Positions 45,863 through 59,000 of a stretch of DNA of 64,000 bases are shown one piece after another (within the stretch, counting starts at the first letter, position 1; every line of letters starts with the position of its first letter). This DNA comes from Polyporus tsugae. Lineage: Eukaryota; Basidiomycota; Agaricomycetes; Polyporales; Polyporaceae. The notes beneath the pieces were generated by a model. It was not told the DNA's origin. It did no database searches and worked only from the letters and a program-made list of their open reading frames with translations. The DNA is taken from positions 930,001 to 994,000 of the forward strand of contig JAHRBS010000008.1 of assembly GCA_024305745.1 (NCBI GenBank). Reading direction: 5' to 3'. The position numbers were made by a program, and so were the translations under genes.

Positions 45863-48764
45863 TTACGACAGACAGAGGTTGTCGAAGGCGTCCAGCTCGG
45901 GCGGCGACGGGAGGGCGATCAGGTCGGATAACGGTGGAAGAGCGGCCAGAAGCGCGTCCTCGTCGGCGCTACTGCTGGCCACATCGTCGTCGCCACTAGT
46001 ACTTCTTACCAGTGGCGGAGGAAGGTTGGAGGGCGCAAGCCGCGGGGCGTGAACGGGGTTCGTAGAGAATGTTGGGTGCAGGGACAGGGACAGGGACCCT
46101 GGCGACGTGTGCCGGCAATTGCAGTGGCTACCGCACGAACTCGAGCTGGCCGGACTTCGGGCACGATGGTGGCTCACGCTAGAAGAAGCAACGCGCCTGT
46201 CAGAAACGCCGCGTCCCGGACAAGCTGGACACACCTGCGATGGCGGAGAGGGTAGGTCAACGGCCATCGCAGGTGCCCGATGACTCCAGAGAATGCCAGC
46301 ACTCACGCGTCCGACGTTCTCTTGTACTACATGTCGTCCATTGACACCGTTGTGAGCGTAGAGCTCGAGGCGGGCATGAGGGTCGTCCAAGTCCTCTTCA
46401 CCTTCAGCATCGACGTCGGGGCTCTCGTCTTGATCGCCCAGGTCGTCGCACCCAAACCAGTTGTGGGGCCACGCGGTATGGTTCGACAAGCCTCCTGGCA
46501 AGACATCGCCGAGCGCAGGCCCAGCCGCGGCGTGGAACGAACTGTCCGGGTTAATAAACCCAGAGTCGTGGAGACGCACTCCCAGCGCGCCCGCAGTCAG
46601 AGGTTGAGGCAGCGCGAGCTCTCCCAGGGAAGGCAAGCGAGGAAACGGAAACGAGCCCCCTGAATCGAATGGTGATAACGCAGGGCTCTCTCCGAGCTCG
46701 GAGGTCGACGTCGAAGCCTCAGAAGACGAGTAGTAGGGCATGTGGAGGACGTTGAAGGACGCTCGAGAAACGGTCGGCATTATGAACGGGTATGTAGAGT
46801 CGCAAACAACTCCATTCGGATTCTCGACAGGAGATTGGGACGGTGTTCTGTGTGCGTCCTGAATTGCACTGATAGTTGGTGGGCGGTCGACCGAAGCACC
46901 TGGTTCGGCCGCGTGTAGCAGCTGCTCGATATGAACGGCGGACGAGCGACGTCGATGTTCTTCTGCCTCGTGCACCGCCCTCGCCCTCTCGAGTCCCTTG
47001 CCATTCCGGTTGACGCCTTTCGGGGGCGCATATAGTCATGGTCAATAAACCCGACACAGATGTATACACGATGGGTTATAGCTCACCCCGTTTCCACTCG
47101 AGTCCGCTCGCCCCCCAGTGCCACTTCAAGTGAAGTGCAAGGCTGTTCGGAAGGGAGAAGGTGCGGGGACACAAAGGGCACGGATGCACCCTCTCTTCCA
47201 GCTCGTTGCCCCCTACGTCATCGGCGAGTTGAGCCGAACCGTGCTGGCCAGCCTCATGCGCCGTACGGTCGGGTGTGAGAGCGGAGGTGCGCCGTTTCTT
47301 CTTCGCCGGCACCGGATCGGCCTGTGTCCCTTTCTTGAGGTTGTCGAAAAGCGTGCACCAGGGAGTAGGCACACAAGGGGTCGGCTGTAGAACGGGTAAA
47401 GGCATCGATGGTGTAGGAGCACCAGGCGCAGGATGGAGTCCGGGATAGTGGAGAGGCTGGCTAGGAGGGCTGTTGACGACATTAGGCATGCCAAACGGAT
47501 ATGGGTGCGTGACATGAGCACCCGCGGCCCTTGCCCTGTGGTGAGACGCAGAGTAATCAGATGTCCAAGGTGGTGGAGGGAATCCTAGGGAAGGGAGCGG
47601 CTGACGTATAGGGAAAGACGTAAGGGGAGGAGGTGGGGGTAAACGCAACTCGAGATAGGGAGGAACCATATTATCGCAGTTACCATTTTCAGGCGGTGAT
47701 ACGGACAAGAATGGTTGAGAAAAACGTCCTAGTGGGGGCCCTTGAAACAGTGGAACCGAGGCTCTCGTCTGCGGGTAGGTTGTGCTTCCCGTATCGCAAT
47801 GCGTGAGCGGGGAAGGTCTGGAAGAAAAGGGGGCAAGAGATGCCGACAGAGCTGGGAGGAAAGGTGCCGGTGGACGGAAGGATGACATGAATGGATGTGC
47901 ATATAACGGAGGCCAGTGTAGTGGACCGGGAGTGTGTTGCAATAGGTTAGAGTTGGTCTCGCTTGGGCCTCTTAGGCCTGCACAGCATTCTGGGCGCATG
48001 GCAGAATCTTGGGCGTCGGTGTCTCTCAGCTGGTTGGGACGGACGACGACCGAAGAGTGGAAATGAGATGGGCACTCCGTAATTTCGTTCCCGTGCCCCG
48101 GACATCCATAGGTGTCAACCAGTTGGACGTTAGGTCCAAGGGACACGGGAGATGCATCCTCATCTGAAAGCTCTCGATACCGCCGCGGAGAGAGCAGGAC
48201 CGGAGGCGTGAGCGAGGCTGCTGGCAGGGAAACGATAGCCGAGGAGCCGGAGCGAGGTATATGGCCGCATTCTTCGAGTGTATCAGGATCGGTGCATACA
48301 GTCTGGTTGGAGGCGAACTGCGGTAATCCATTCTCCACGGGTATACGCGCCTCTACGAAAGCGATGCGCCACGAGTGGTCGAACATGGGCTCCGGACCTG
48401 TCGACACAAACCTCTGGATGTCAGGGGGAGCGTCATCGGACACGGATGAAGCGCTGCTCTCCGCGCCGTACGTCTGGGTGGGCGAAGGGGCGACTTGGAA
48501 GCTGAAGAGCATGGATTGGGGCACCTCGGAGAGTAACCCGTAAACCGGCTCTGGTGCGAGATCGCGAGGAGAGTCGGGGAGACGAGGAGCGGAATTCGTC
48601 CGAGGAAGCTTAGTCGACCTGGATGGTTTCTCACCTCCGGTTTTGCGTTTCAACCTCGAAGTTGGTCTTGATTTCGACTTGGTCTGAGACGGCGTTCTGG
48701 GGCGCATACAACCCGTTGACGACTCGGCGGGCACATCCGGGGAAGGACGCATCGTTGCCAACAT
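45863..48764 (-). CDS. single C2H2 zinc-finger protein, putative transcriptional regulator
   Basis: Exons 47087-48764, 46307-47016 and 45863-46234 give 919 aa. The first ATG is 48764; the open frame begins earlier with a GTG only. The protein is mostly disordered: an N-terminal basic Ser/Lys region (KSKSRPTSRLKRKTGGEKPS), a long Pro-rich middle, and a basic KKKRRTS segment before one C2H2 finger, CPLCPRTFSLPNSLALHLKWH (C-x2-C-x12-H-x3-H). Intron 1 (47017-47086) directly follows the finger region and leads into a helical GKGLERARAVHEAEEHRRR stretch. The second intron (46235-46306) is 72 nt with no stop, so it can be retained in frame and would add 24 residues. The C-terminal part is acidic (ESPDVDAEGEEDLDDPH), a possible activation region. 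Targets are unknown. Confidence 0.75.
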
Positions 48765-49269
48765 TGTCCTCACCACATGCACGGCCGTCTACACGCTAGA
48801 ACACGAAGAAAACTGCAATCACAGTCAGCGCGACACCAGGAAACATGTAGGAAACATGACACTGACTCGGGTGGAATTCGCGTTGCTGTCGTGGGGTGGG
48901 ACGAGGAGGAGGAGGAGGAAGAAGACGATGGAGGAGAGAAAGCATGGGATTATCGTCTGGTGAAGGAAGCTGTCAAAGGTCGCGTTAACATTTGCGTCAC
49001 TGGAGAAAAGCCTGTCAAGCCTTTCGATCTTCTCTGAGCAAATCTCGGGACAGAGCCGGTCCCGGCCTTCTAACCACGGGCCCTCGTTCAGATCTATCAA
49101 GGTAAACCAAGTCGCGTGGCCTAGAATGACGTCGCCGTGCCCTGTTCAAACCGAAATCAATTCCGCGACGACATGGAATACAACATCGTCTTTCAGAGCA
49201 TCAGGGTGTAAACAAAGGGGAGTTCTGCACAAGTCGAAAATTTCAGAGACGGGGCGGCCAATGTTCCCA
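48765..49269. other. intergenic, no gene seen
   Basis: This is the upstream side of the zinc-finger gene and the downstream side of the small membrane protein, both on the minus strand. An open frame on the plus strand (48777-49037) includes a run of Glu codons (GAGGAGGAGG repeat) and does not look like a gene. Confidence 0.4.
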
Positions 49270-49656
49270 TCACGAAGGGCCCTTTCCTGCAGACCCTACA
49301 TCCACCGCTGTCGATGCCCCAGTGGACGTTGACGTTGATTGTGTACTCAAGGTCTTCTTCTCGTGCTGGTCGATCCGCGAACGCCCTGTGTCATGAAGGA
49401 CCCCGACAGGCGATCGCGAGACGTGATGCTTTAGTAAAGAACCAAGGTCGAAAGACGAACCATCGAGCTTCTCCGACGGCCGCGGCCATTGTCCCGCCGC
49501 CTCATGCATCTGCCGCCTCTCCACAATCGTCTTCTTCGCATAGTAGAAGCTCACGGCCGCAGCGACGACCAGGCCGCCCCAGCCGAGCATCTGTCCCGTG
49601 AACGCCAAACGTTTATTGCCAGCACGTACATAAGCGGGACTTGATTGACTTGCCAT
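49270..49656 (-). CDS. small single-pass membrane protein, possibly mitochondrial
   Basis: A single exon encodes 128 aa from ATG 49656 (MASQSSPAYVRAGNKRLAF). An ATG at 49674 in the same frame would add six residues. One helix, MLGWGGLVVAAAVSFYYAKK, is followed by a basic, charged stretch (TIVERRQMHEAAGQW) and a Ser/Thr-rich tail. The short N-terminus, one helix with YYAKK after it and an ERR motif recall fungal DUF4748-type mitochondrial proteins. I am not certain of that match. It is unrelated in sequence to the small membrane protein at 34284. Confidence 0.6.
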   Translation of the reverse strand: MASQSSPAYVRAGNKRLAFTGQMLGWGGLVVAAAVSFYYAKKTIVERRQMHEAAGQWPRPSEKLDGSSFDLGSLLKHHVSRSPVGVLHDTGRSRIDQHEKKTLSTQSTSTSTGASTAVDVGSAGKGPS

Positions 49657-51889
49657 GGTTTGTGGTGTGTTCATTGGAGATAATTCGCGGGATCGCCGTG
49701 ACGTATGCACAAACACTGAGCTGAGAAGTGACAAGCGGGCGAGTGATGGTCGATGGTCGACTGCCAAGACACGTTCAACATAGGCGCTCGTGGTCATCGG
49801 CGTGAAAGATCGCTAGGAGCTACTTAGCTACAATATTATTGTTCGGTCAGAATGTGTCCTACGTGGCTTCGGACTGTATTTGAAGAAGTATAAGGTATAC
49901 CAGTGTACAGTATAACCTGGATGTACGAAAAAGAACTTTGTCAGCTGACGGGGATAGCAACTCCTAGTTTCGATCTAGGGACTTCAGGGTGTCATCGCTA
50001 TCAGTACGTTGTATGAGCCCTGCACGCTTCCACTGCGTCAAGTTGCTGTATTTGGACCTCCCTCCTTGTTCTTAATATGTATCAAGGTTACCGCTACAAT
50101 GGTCAAGGTAAGGCTATAAGTTCAACATGGCACTTGCCACAACTCGACTCGTCCCAGACCTCTGGAATCCACTGAGCCTCACAGTCAATTTTCTGCAACC
50201 CGGCGATGGGGGACACGGTTGGAACGCTTCAGAACAGCGGCAAACTCCTGTCCGCGTTCCAGTAAGTTCTTACCAAGCTGCCAGATCTGTAGTATGAACT
50301 TGAAGCGCGCCCATAGGAACAGCCGTCTTGTGCGGCGCGACTTATGGCCGACGGCACTTCTCGTCATAATCACATAAAATGCGAACCCATAGGTCAGCAC
50401 AATACTCAATAAGTATGGTTTCCTTGAGCTTGACATCCCGTTCGTCTACGGACCATGACAGTCACGACCGATCACAGGACGGATCTCATCACCATGCAAT
50501 CGCCGTATACATGCCAAGCTATATCACAGTAACATAGGCTCAAGCTTCAGAATCACAACGAACCCTCAGGGTAGCCTAACAGTGACCATGTGGAAGCTCG
50601 ACGTCCAGGACTTCGTCGCGCGGCGTCCGTCGCATCGCGCAACGACGTCCATGAAACTCTACTGAAACCGCTCGGCCGTTTCGGTCTAGCCCAGGTAGTT
50701 TTCTCGGTGCTCGAGCCCAATGCCGGTATCCGCAACTTCCCTGATGTCCAGACCAGACCATCCATCCTGGCTAGGCCGAAGACATGCATCCATTGCTCGA
50801 GGACTGCGCCCGTGTTCCGCCTCGCCAAGAGGCGTCAATCCGCAAGAACTACGTCGCCGTTGACGATTGTACATGTCCCCTGGTCGAGGCTATAGAACCC
50901 AGATACTTACGTAGGGCTATGGCCAATGGGAAAGATTGGAGGACCTCGTGCTCCAGCTCCAGCCTCCCAAAGCCCGACGCCGACGACAGGAGCCTGGAAG
51001 CTCTCAGGCTCAGGCTGGAGATAAGATGAGAAGGTCGACTCGGCCACAAGTAGAACCGTCGGAAGCCCGCCGTAAATTCAGGTAGCCTATCTGGCTCTTT
51101 GAATCCCTTCCTTCGACGTGCCTATTAGCGTGCTGCGAGTCCCGTGGCCTCTTTGGAAGACGAGCATTCGAGACTTTAGAGGCTTCGCTGCCGTTCGTGG
51201 GAGGGAAGACTTGTCTGCGAAGCTGCCTAGAGGCGCCGCGAACCCGTATTCAATGGGTTTAAACTTTGCGGGACTGTTGCGGGAGGACGATCGAGCTGAT
51301 TGTCAAACTTCGAAGAATATCTCCCTCCAGACGTCGACACACCTCACACTGGTACTGAAAGACGAAATGGGAGAAAAGCCTTTGCGTGTGTGAGAACAAG
51401 GAGGTACCGCAGGAGTATATTGTAGGTAAGGATCGTCCAGTCAACGAGTGTCAGGATGTACGTACGCGCGTGCGATCAGCGGGCGTCGTGGTGCATGATC
51501 CATGGGCCAATGCACTCAATGCGAGAGTCGGGTACGGTCTGCTCGAGCCAAGAGTCGCGAACCGATGGGAGAAACGGTCTGAATAGGTATCGTAGTATAC
51601 ACTAGCATATGAGGCTGCAAGCCTAGGAAACGAATGTACTATACATACGGCTGACGACGTTACGCGGGTCAGGAGGCGATAGGTGGTGGGTAGTGGGCGG
51701 ATGCCCCAAAACCCGTGGTATCGCTATTATTACAACGGGCGCACACACGCACGCCAAAGTGTCTGCGCCGCGCTCAGTCCATTTCACCCTTACGCCCGTC
51801 CGCACACTCCGCCCGCCGCCGTGACTGAGGAAATAAAATACTGATTCGGAAACCCACCGATACCGATGAGGGTCGTCGGGCGTAAGGCC
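49657..51889. other. intergenic, one weak membrane ORF
   Basis: About 2.2 kb with no supported gene. The minus-strand frame 50185-50436 (83 aa) has one possible helix, YLLSIVLTYGFAFYVIMTR, and a basic tail, but no partner exon was found. Frames around 50553-51049 overlap on both strands without a recognisable protein. Part of the stretch is the 3' side of the sugar transporter. Confidence 0.35.
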
Positions 51890-54015
51890 TTACGCCCCCT
51901 CAGGCGTGGAGCGCTTTTCGTCGTAATCCTCGTGGCGGATGTCGGCGGCCTGGTGGGCGACCTTCTGGAGCTGGGTCGTGTCCTCGCCGTCGAAGAGCGC
52001 GGCGGTCTCCTCGAGCGTCAGGTTCTTGGTTTCGACGATGAAGAAGTAGAGGTAGACGGTCTCGAACGCAAGCCAGCAGCAGTACACGATCTATTTCGCG
52101 TCAGGGCAGTTGTCAGCATCCGGACAGGGCAGGGGAGAGCGAGGGGCAGGGGGGAAGGTAGAAACAAGGAAGGGACACCCACGTAGTACTTCCAGCCGAT
52201 GTTCTTGAGCGCGATTGGGTTCACGTACTGGTTGAAGATGAGGGCGACCGAGATCGTGAAGTTGAACACGTTGAAGCCCTTCGCACGGAGCGAGTAAGGG
52301 AGAATCTCAAGCGTGTACGAGACGATGAGCGGCGTGAATGCAAGACTACAAAATATACGTCAGCGAGTTGTCACAGGTATAGACGAGGTATACGTACTCG
52401 TAGGCGGCGTAGAACAGGAAGATGAACGCAATAACGGCGTGGGCGGCAGACTGCGAACCATGCAGCGCGTACCGGGCGGAGCAGATCGTCTGGAGAGTGA
52501 AGAATAGAGTCATGCCAACCGCAGACGTGAGGAACAGGAAGCGGCGGCCCCAACGGTCAACCTGGAAAGACGCGAATACGGCCCAGAAGAGGTTCCAAAT
52601 GGCGAGGATACCGGTAATTAGGAGTTGAGTAGTTGTGTCGGTGATGCCGATCGTGTCGAAGACCTGATTGAGGTAGTAGGACACAAGACCGTTTCCGGAC
52701 CACTGCGAGAACCAGGCGATGGCAATGATGATGGCAATGCGCTTGCGGTTACCACGGGTAGCAATGAGTGCCTTCCAACCAACACGATCCTTGGCTGTGC
52801 ACAGTGGAAGATTAGCGAGGGATTGTTTGTGAAGGGTTGAGAGAAGCACACTGACCTTCCCGGTCCATCTTAATGGCAGCCTTGATCTCCTCGAACTCGT
52901 AGACTACGAGGGGGTCGCTCTCATCGCCGTCCGCATGATAGTAAGCGAGGGTGTGGAGCGCCTGGGTCTCCTTACCCTTGCTGACAAGGTAACGCGGGGA
53001 CTCAGGAACGAACCAGATGAGGAAGAACTGGAGGAAGGAGGGGATGGCCTGGAGAACAGATGGAATACGCCATGACCAATCGCTTTGGATGCGAGAAGTG
53101 CCGAAAGCAGACCAAGAAGCACTGCGCACAGAACGCCGAAGTCAGCGAGATGAACGCTTCTCTGACGGAAGTAATGACGTACATGATGTTACCCGAATAC
53201 CAAAGGGTGTTGTACAGGGACGACAGCTGAGGGCGATAGACGGGATACGCAACCTCCGTGACCAACATGGGAGCGGCGTTGGCTATAATTAACGGGACAG
53301 CGTGAGTGCGGGACAGCGGCATCTGCAGCACAAATTCGTACACGCGAGAGACAAACCGAAACCGAGGAGGAAACTGAATAGCAGCTTTAGTTTAGAGCGT
53401 CTCGTGCGAGCATCACGAGAGCGCTTACCGAGCACCAATGAACTGGTTGATGTTCTGACAAGCCGTCTGGAGAGCCGCTCCCGCCAACATGCAAACGGCA
53501 CCAATCCAGATAGACGGCCGACGCCCGATACCGTCAGAAAGGTAGGGAGCGAAGGGGTAGCCAGCGAGTGATCCAATATTCTTCGATATTGCTTGAGTAC
53601 ACAGGCAGGGGGTGCAGGGGAGAGGCCAAGACATACCTGAATAGCGTTCAGCAGACCAAGAGTACCTCCCTGCGGGTGGTTGAAGAAGGTCTCCCACTGG
53701 GTCATGGATTGAAGCGAGTTCATCAAAGAACCATCGAAACCGTTCGTCGAAGAAGTGATGAGGCTGACGAGGACCAACATGCGGTGAGCTCTTTGACGAA
53801 CGTCAAGAAGAATGATTTAGAACTTACAGAAGAACCAGCCATGCGTGGAGGGTGATGAGCCTACGAAGAAACTACGGTGAGCCCCAATGTTCCGGGTAAT
53901 GGCAGTGGGTGGCCGAGGTTACGCACCTCTTGTTGTTGTACCACTTCCTATTGGGATCGACGAGGTGCATGAAACCCTCGGCGTGGCCTGCAGTCACAGC
54001 GGCACTGGGAGCCAT
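51890..54015 (-). CDS. MFS sugar transporter (lactose permease / hexose transporter type)
   Basis: A proton-coupled sugar importer of the fungal sugar porter family with twelve predicted helices. The start MAPSAAVTAGHAEGFMHLVD (ATG 54015) joins through introns 53861-53926 and 53764-53827 to ITSSTNGFDGSLMNSLQSMT. The first loop motif is GYPFAPYLSDGIGRRP. The middle loop has PESPRYLVSKGK and the second-half loop DRWGRR. Helix 7 carries QWSGNGLVSYYLNQV and the C-terminal signature is VETKNLTLEET. Later exons include 52866-53130 and 52383-52795 approximately. One join near 53282-53373 is ambiguous: the natural donor would be GTTTGT. I estimate about 520 residues. The upstream region has a TATA box and two CreA-like sites, which suits a carbon-regulated transporter. 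The transported sugar cannot be named from sequence. Confidence 0.87.
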
Positions 54016-54098
54016 GGCGAATTGGTGAGACGGAAATTATGCCGGGAGCAGGAAGGAGCAAGAGAAGCTGAAGGAAGCAATTGAAAGGAGCGTGGAGG

Positions 54099-54105
54099 TT
54101 TTATA
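54099..54105 (-). promoter_or_regulatory. TATA box of the sugar transporter
   Basis: On the minus strand this reads TATAAAA, about 84 bp before the ATG at 54015. Position and sequence fit a core promoter. Confidence 0.5.
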
Positions 54106-54209
54106 CGAGGGGATATCACAATGGAGGAAACAGAGACAGGTGACCGACAGAACGGTTGATTTGGTTTGGTTTCTCCAGGGTTTCCCCAGTTTCGCCGTCG
54201 GTTTGATTG

Positions 54210-54228
54210 CCCCGCACTCCAGCCCCGG
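54210..54228 (-). promoter_or_regulatory. pair of CreA/Mig1-like sites
   Basis: The minus strand reads CCGGGG (54223-54228) and GCGGGG (54210-54215). Both match the SYGGGG consensus of the fungal catabolite repressor, about 200 bp upstream of the sugar transporter. Closely spaced pairs are the usual functional form. Function is inferred. Confidence 0.35.
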
Positions 54229-56091
54229 CCCTCATTGACCGACCGTGGCTGGCATCGGCTGGCAAGCGATCCGACAGGCACGTATCCACACGCATGAGAC
54301 TCTCGTCCTCCGCCCGCCTCGGTTGCATCGCTCGCCCCCGGCGACTCTTCTGAGGCTAACATCGAGGCTTACATCGCACGGTGAGGAATAAGCACTTGCC
54401 GAAATGGGGTCACCCCAGGACCAGAGCCTCCTGGGTGTCTTCAATACGCGCCTGCCAAGCGTACCGCTGGTAGAATGGACGTGTGAATCTCCTGAACCCT
54501 CCGATGTCTCGGGTAAGCTTCTATCCTTCCTGTGTTTGCAGGCGACGGGCCAGGAGTTGTGTCGCGGCAAGACTTGTATACGGGAGGAGTAGCATCCTGT
54601 GGCAAGTAGCAGAGTCTTGTGCAGACTCGACGGAGAGGCGGAAGGGGACGACGAGGACAGAATCAAGTTGGAGAGAGCGCCCGTACCCCACGGCACATTG
54701 ATGAGATCAGCCACACATCCCAATATGGAATGTACGAACGACACTGGCAGGCCACTCCGGATCCACTGGCACTCCCAGATGAAACGCCATCTATGCATGG
54801 TGACAGTGGCATACAGATTGAGACGGCGAAACTGCCATACAAGTCACCGACTCAGTTCGTTGCTCATAATCACCCTCCGTGTCAATGGTGGCAAGAGTAG
54901 GACACAGTATCAACTTTTCTTTCCGTCCGGAGTACTAGTACTTAGTAGTACGGGGCCTGTGGTCTGAGCTCCAAGAAAATAGACCCAGTCAAATTTCAAC
55001 GGTATGAGGTCGCCGTACTTGTTTCAAATTCGTTGAGGGCGCATTTCTCAGCAGCATTCCCGTCCGTTCGACCTCGCCGAGTGTAGTCGCTCGGGGTTTC
55101 ACTTGGATACGCCGGTCGAGGTACATCCCCGCTCACAGTCAATACTAGTGTGAATGCCATGAATGAGCTACGACAGCTGTAGACCCGACTCCGAAGTCTA
55201 GAAACACACTGGCACTGGCAGAGGTACGTCCCAGCCGACTCGAGGTATCCCGCCTCGAGCTCGCAATGCATGATTCTACTACAGCGCTAGCGTATATACC
55301 GCTCAGGTGGCCAATGAAGATGAACTTTTGCTCCGACCCTCCGCCACTGTTCATTAAGATGAACATGCATATGGGTGACGTACATATGGGTGGAGATATA
55401 CATACAGGGGATTCCGGGACAGCTACTGAGCGCAACTAGCTCCGGGCAAAGAGATCGACGTTTAGATAGAACTTGTACTATGCTGCGCCATAACCTCTTT
55501 CGCAATTACATTGAAGGAAGATGCAGGTAGCAACGATGAAAAAATACAACAATCCAACATTCCGGGCTTCATGGCTCGAGGGGAGAACGAAGAGGCTAGA
55601 ACAGATATGGATAACCTCGGCGAATTTACGAAACCACTTCGAGCGCCGTACGTACCAATTTCCCGCCGGTGAAGGTTCGTGAACCGGGCGTACTCGGTGC
55701 GGTGTGCTAAACCCTAGAGACAGTGGGCGTTTCGATATGGAAAGGTGCCGCTGGAAGAAGACACCATGAGAACATAGAAGCATCCTCATTGAACGCAGAT
55801 CCACCTCGAGGCGCCAGCTGTTGGTGTTCACAGTATTCAATTAAGAATTGCAGGAGCCGCGATCGCAAGAGATGGCCTTCTCCAGAAGTATCAGTATGCC
55901 TAAAGCAAGAGAGACAGAGCAGCAAACAGACAGCAATGTACAGAAAGGGCAAGACGCGGAGAGCTATGAACGAGCGGAAGTATCGCGGCGGTGGCCACCC
56001 ACCGGCGATGAGGCTAAACGAAGGTGTGTCTATGTCGGCGATTATGATCGATACAAACCGTAAAAGATAGGAATAGTTTGGTGGGGGAGGG
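54229..56091. other. intergenic between ATG11 and the sugar transporter
   Basis: About 1.9 kb with no supported gene. The longest frame (54232-54798, minus, 188 codons) has no recognisable domain, and no exon joins to it. The right part is probably the 3' untranslated region of ATG11. Confidence 0.4.
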
Positions 56092-59000
56092 TTAGTCGGC
56101 CGCCTGCGTCGGCGACTCTGGTATGGGGCTTGTGCCTCCTGGTGCACGTCCACTCGCACTTCCCACATATTCCCCCCCGAGGAATTCGTTTCTTTGTCGT
56201 CGCCCGAACGACACTCCCCAACTACTCGCGAGGCTCGCGAGACGACTACTCGCGCTCGCCCCGACCCCGACGCCCGCCAGTGTGCTGGAGGGAGTCGCAG
56301 TGGCCGTGGGAGACGACAGACCAACGGTGGAACCGCGGGAACTAGGGAGATGATAAGAGGTCGTCCGCCGCCTATGCGACTGGCTTAGTAGGTTTGTCAT
56401 GCCTAGCGTCGGTGACCCCTCTGGCGATGGGATCGTCGAAGTGCCAACACCGTTTCCCAGCGCTCCAGGTATGGGGCGGATACCGAGCGTGTGGTCGCTC
56501 GTGGCTGAGCCAGAGGTGGACGATGGTGTCGTCGATAGCGTTGAGACAGCCTGCTCAAAGATGGCAGTAGTCGGCACGGCCTTGGTCGGGATGGCCCTGG
56601 AAAAGCGTGATGAAGTGGACCCGCGAGACGCGCGCGATGTGGAGCGTAGAGGGGAAGGCTGGTTTGGAATGTGGTTATTCACAGGAGGTGGTCCGGCGCC
56701 GGGTGTAGGGCTCTGGCTGGGACGCGTCGGCAAGGGGGGATGTACTGGGGATCGTGGTGGTGGCTGTGGCGCAACAATTGTGGGTGGAGAGACAGGGACG
56801 GTGGGCGACACGCTTCGGGACGCCTCCGGACTATGGTCGTTGTAGTCAGGGGGTGAGGCTGCTGCCGTGGGCGAGGCTACGCGGGGGTGGCGCAGAGGGA
56901 GCGTGTCATCTGAGCTTGTTTTCCCATCGGCGGATACTAGCCCAAATCCGAGGGAGGACGACGTGGGAGGCTCTGAGGGACCAGCCTGTGCGAGAAGACG
57001 CGAGAGGGAAGATGGTCCTGCCGTGGGCGAGGATGCCGAACGGTTCCTGGGGAATAGACGTGAAGTCGGTGGGCGAGTCACACTGAACGACTCCTCGACT
57101 TCGGGCTCAGGCGGCCCCGTGGGGATCGGAATTGCTTCTGTCACTGGAACGGGCTGGGTTGCGGGCTCCGAAGGTGGCTCGACCGTAGGAAGTTTCTTGG
57201 AGGACTCCCGGCGCTTGGAAGGGTATGACGGTTGTGTCCAGTCCTCTACTTCAAGCATATAATACTTGACGCCATCGCCCAGGCCGTAAGGATTCGTGGC
57301 CGGATCCTATGGACAATCGAATAAGTTCCGGTGAGACACCCGAGTACACAAATAGACGTCAAGATTGACGTACCCTGGAATCCACGACACGCTCCGTGAT
57401 AGATGTGATTCTGGCCACAATCCATTCCCGGGTCTTCAGCTGCTCCGCCAGGTGCCCCGTAGACTGAAGGAAGTAATGCGGGAAAGAAACTGCACAGATA
57501 GAGACGAGGGCAGGGTGCGGCAAACAAATAATGGAGGCAAGGTACGACATGTCAAGGAGAAATATCGGACGTCAGTGCCTGAGATCACAAAACCGATCAC
57601 ACTCGCTGAGAGCCTACCATTGAACGCTGCCCAGGGCTTCGAGATGGAATTGCGCGTGGGAAGGAAGAGGGCTAGGTCGCTTTTGGCGAAGTTCCTGAAC
57701 GAGATCTTGCCCTTCGCCCGCTCGCGGTAGTCCTTGCACTGCTTCTGCCACTTGCGTATCGTTGAGCCTGCCTTAGCAATCGCCTCGAGGAAATGGTCAT
57801 GGTCGAACCCCCGCAAGGCCTCCAACGCGGCAGCAGGGTCCGAGGGGTCGATGGGCGCAGGCTCCCCAGAGTGTGCGACAATGGCGTGGCGCGAACTGCT
57901 GAGCGCAGAATCGCTAATTGTGGCTCCTGCAGCCCTACTTCCGGGATGCGCCACCATGGCCTGCACATTCGACAGCGCCTTTATGTGCGCGCCGCGAAAG
58001 GCAAGAGCAACATCAAGCATCTGCGCGACGAGCCGCTCGCTCTGCTCCAACTTGTGCTCGAAGTCCGCCTGAGACGCCCGGCCAGTACGAAGGTCCTCCC
58101 GGACGGTCCGCTCGTCGCGCCGCGCGTCCCGCAGCTCATGCTCGACACGCTGAAGCTCCTCCCTCAGCCCGACCGCGTCCGCGTTCGCCATCTCCGCTTG
58201 TGCGCGCGCATCCTTGAGCTGTCGCTCCGCGTCCTCGAGCGCGGCGCGGAGCTCCGAGAACTGGTGCTCCAGCACGGCACGGTCCCCGTCCGCCTCCGCG
58301 ATGTGGTCGCGCAGGAGCCGGTCGTGCTCCGACGCCTGCGCGCGCAAGAGCCGGTCCTTCTCCTTACCTGCCTCGACAAGCGCACGTTTGACATCGCCAC
58401 TTTCCCCGCGTGCCATCTGGATCTGTGCCTCGAGATCTTCGCCCCGTGCCCGTGCCTCTTCGAGTCGGTGGAGGGTCTTGGCCTGTTCCTCGAGCAACAG
58501 CGCGACTTTGTCTGAGTTGCCTGCCTCGAGCTCCTTCACGGCTTCGAACTCGTTCCTGACTTGGGCAAGCTGCTGGCGGAGTAGCTCCGCGGTCCGAGTC
58601 TGCTCAGTCGCCTCAGAAAGCGCTCGAGCGAGGGCCTCGCGCTTGGCGTCCGCCTCCTTCGACATCTCGCTGTTCCGATCATCTAGGATCCGGCGCGAAG
58701 TCGCCTCGCTCTCGAGCTGTGCCCGAGTGGCGTGAAGGTCCCGCTCAAGCTGTCCACGAGCTGTCTCGGATATTTGCAGCGAGTCACGAAGCGCTACGAT
58801 CTCAGCCTCGAGCGCGGTACGGTTCTGTCGGTACACGGCGTCTTCCTCGGCTTTCCGCTGTTGGAACTCTTGCGCTTGCTGCAGCAGCTCGACATATGCT
58901 TGCTCATCTTCGGTGGCTATTGCATTCATCAGCATAAGGGACACACAAGTTTTATCGGCATAAGCGTACTTCTTCGCCGATGGCTCAGCAGCCGGGATGT

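Noticed and set aside
49951..50010. Sequence resembling the T-arm of a tRNA (GTTTCGATCTAGGGAC)
   Set aside because: No matching acceptor, D or anticodon arms could be built around it.
53764..53827. A 37-39 nt intron in the sugar transporter giving LAHRMLVLVSLITSS
   Set aside because: The alternative 64-nt intron has a normal length and gives the family pattern LLLITSSTNGFDGS.
54232..54798. 188-codon minus-strand frame upstream of the sugar transporter
   Set aside because: Overlaps the promoter with TATA and CreA-like sites and shows no recognisable protein.
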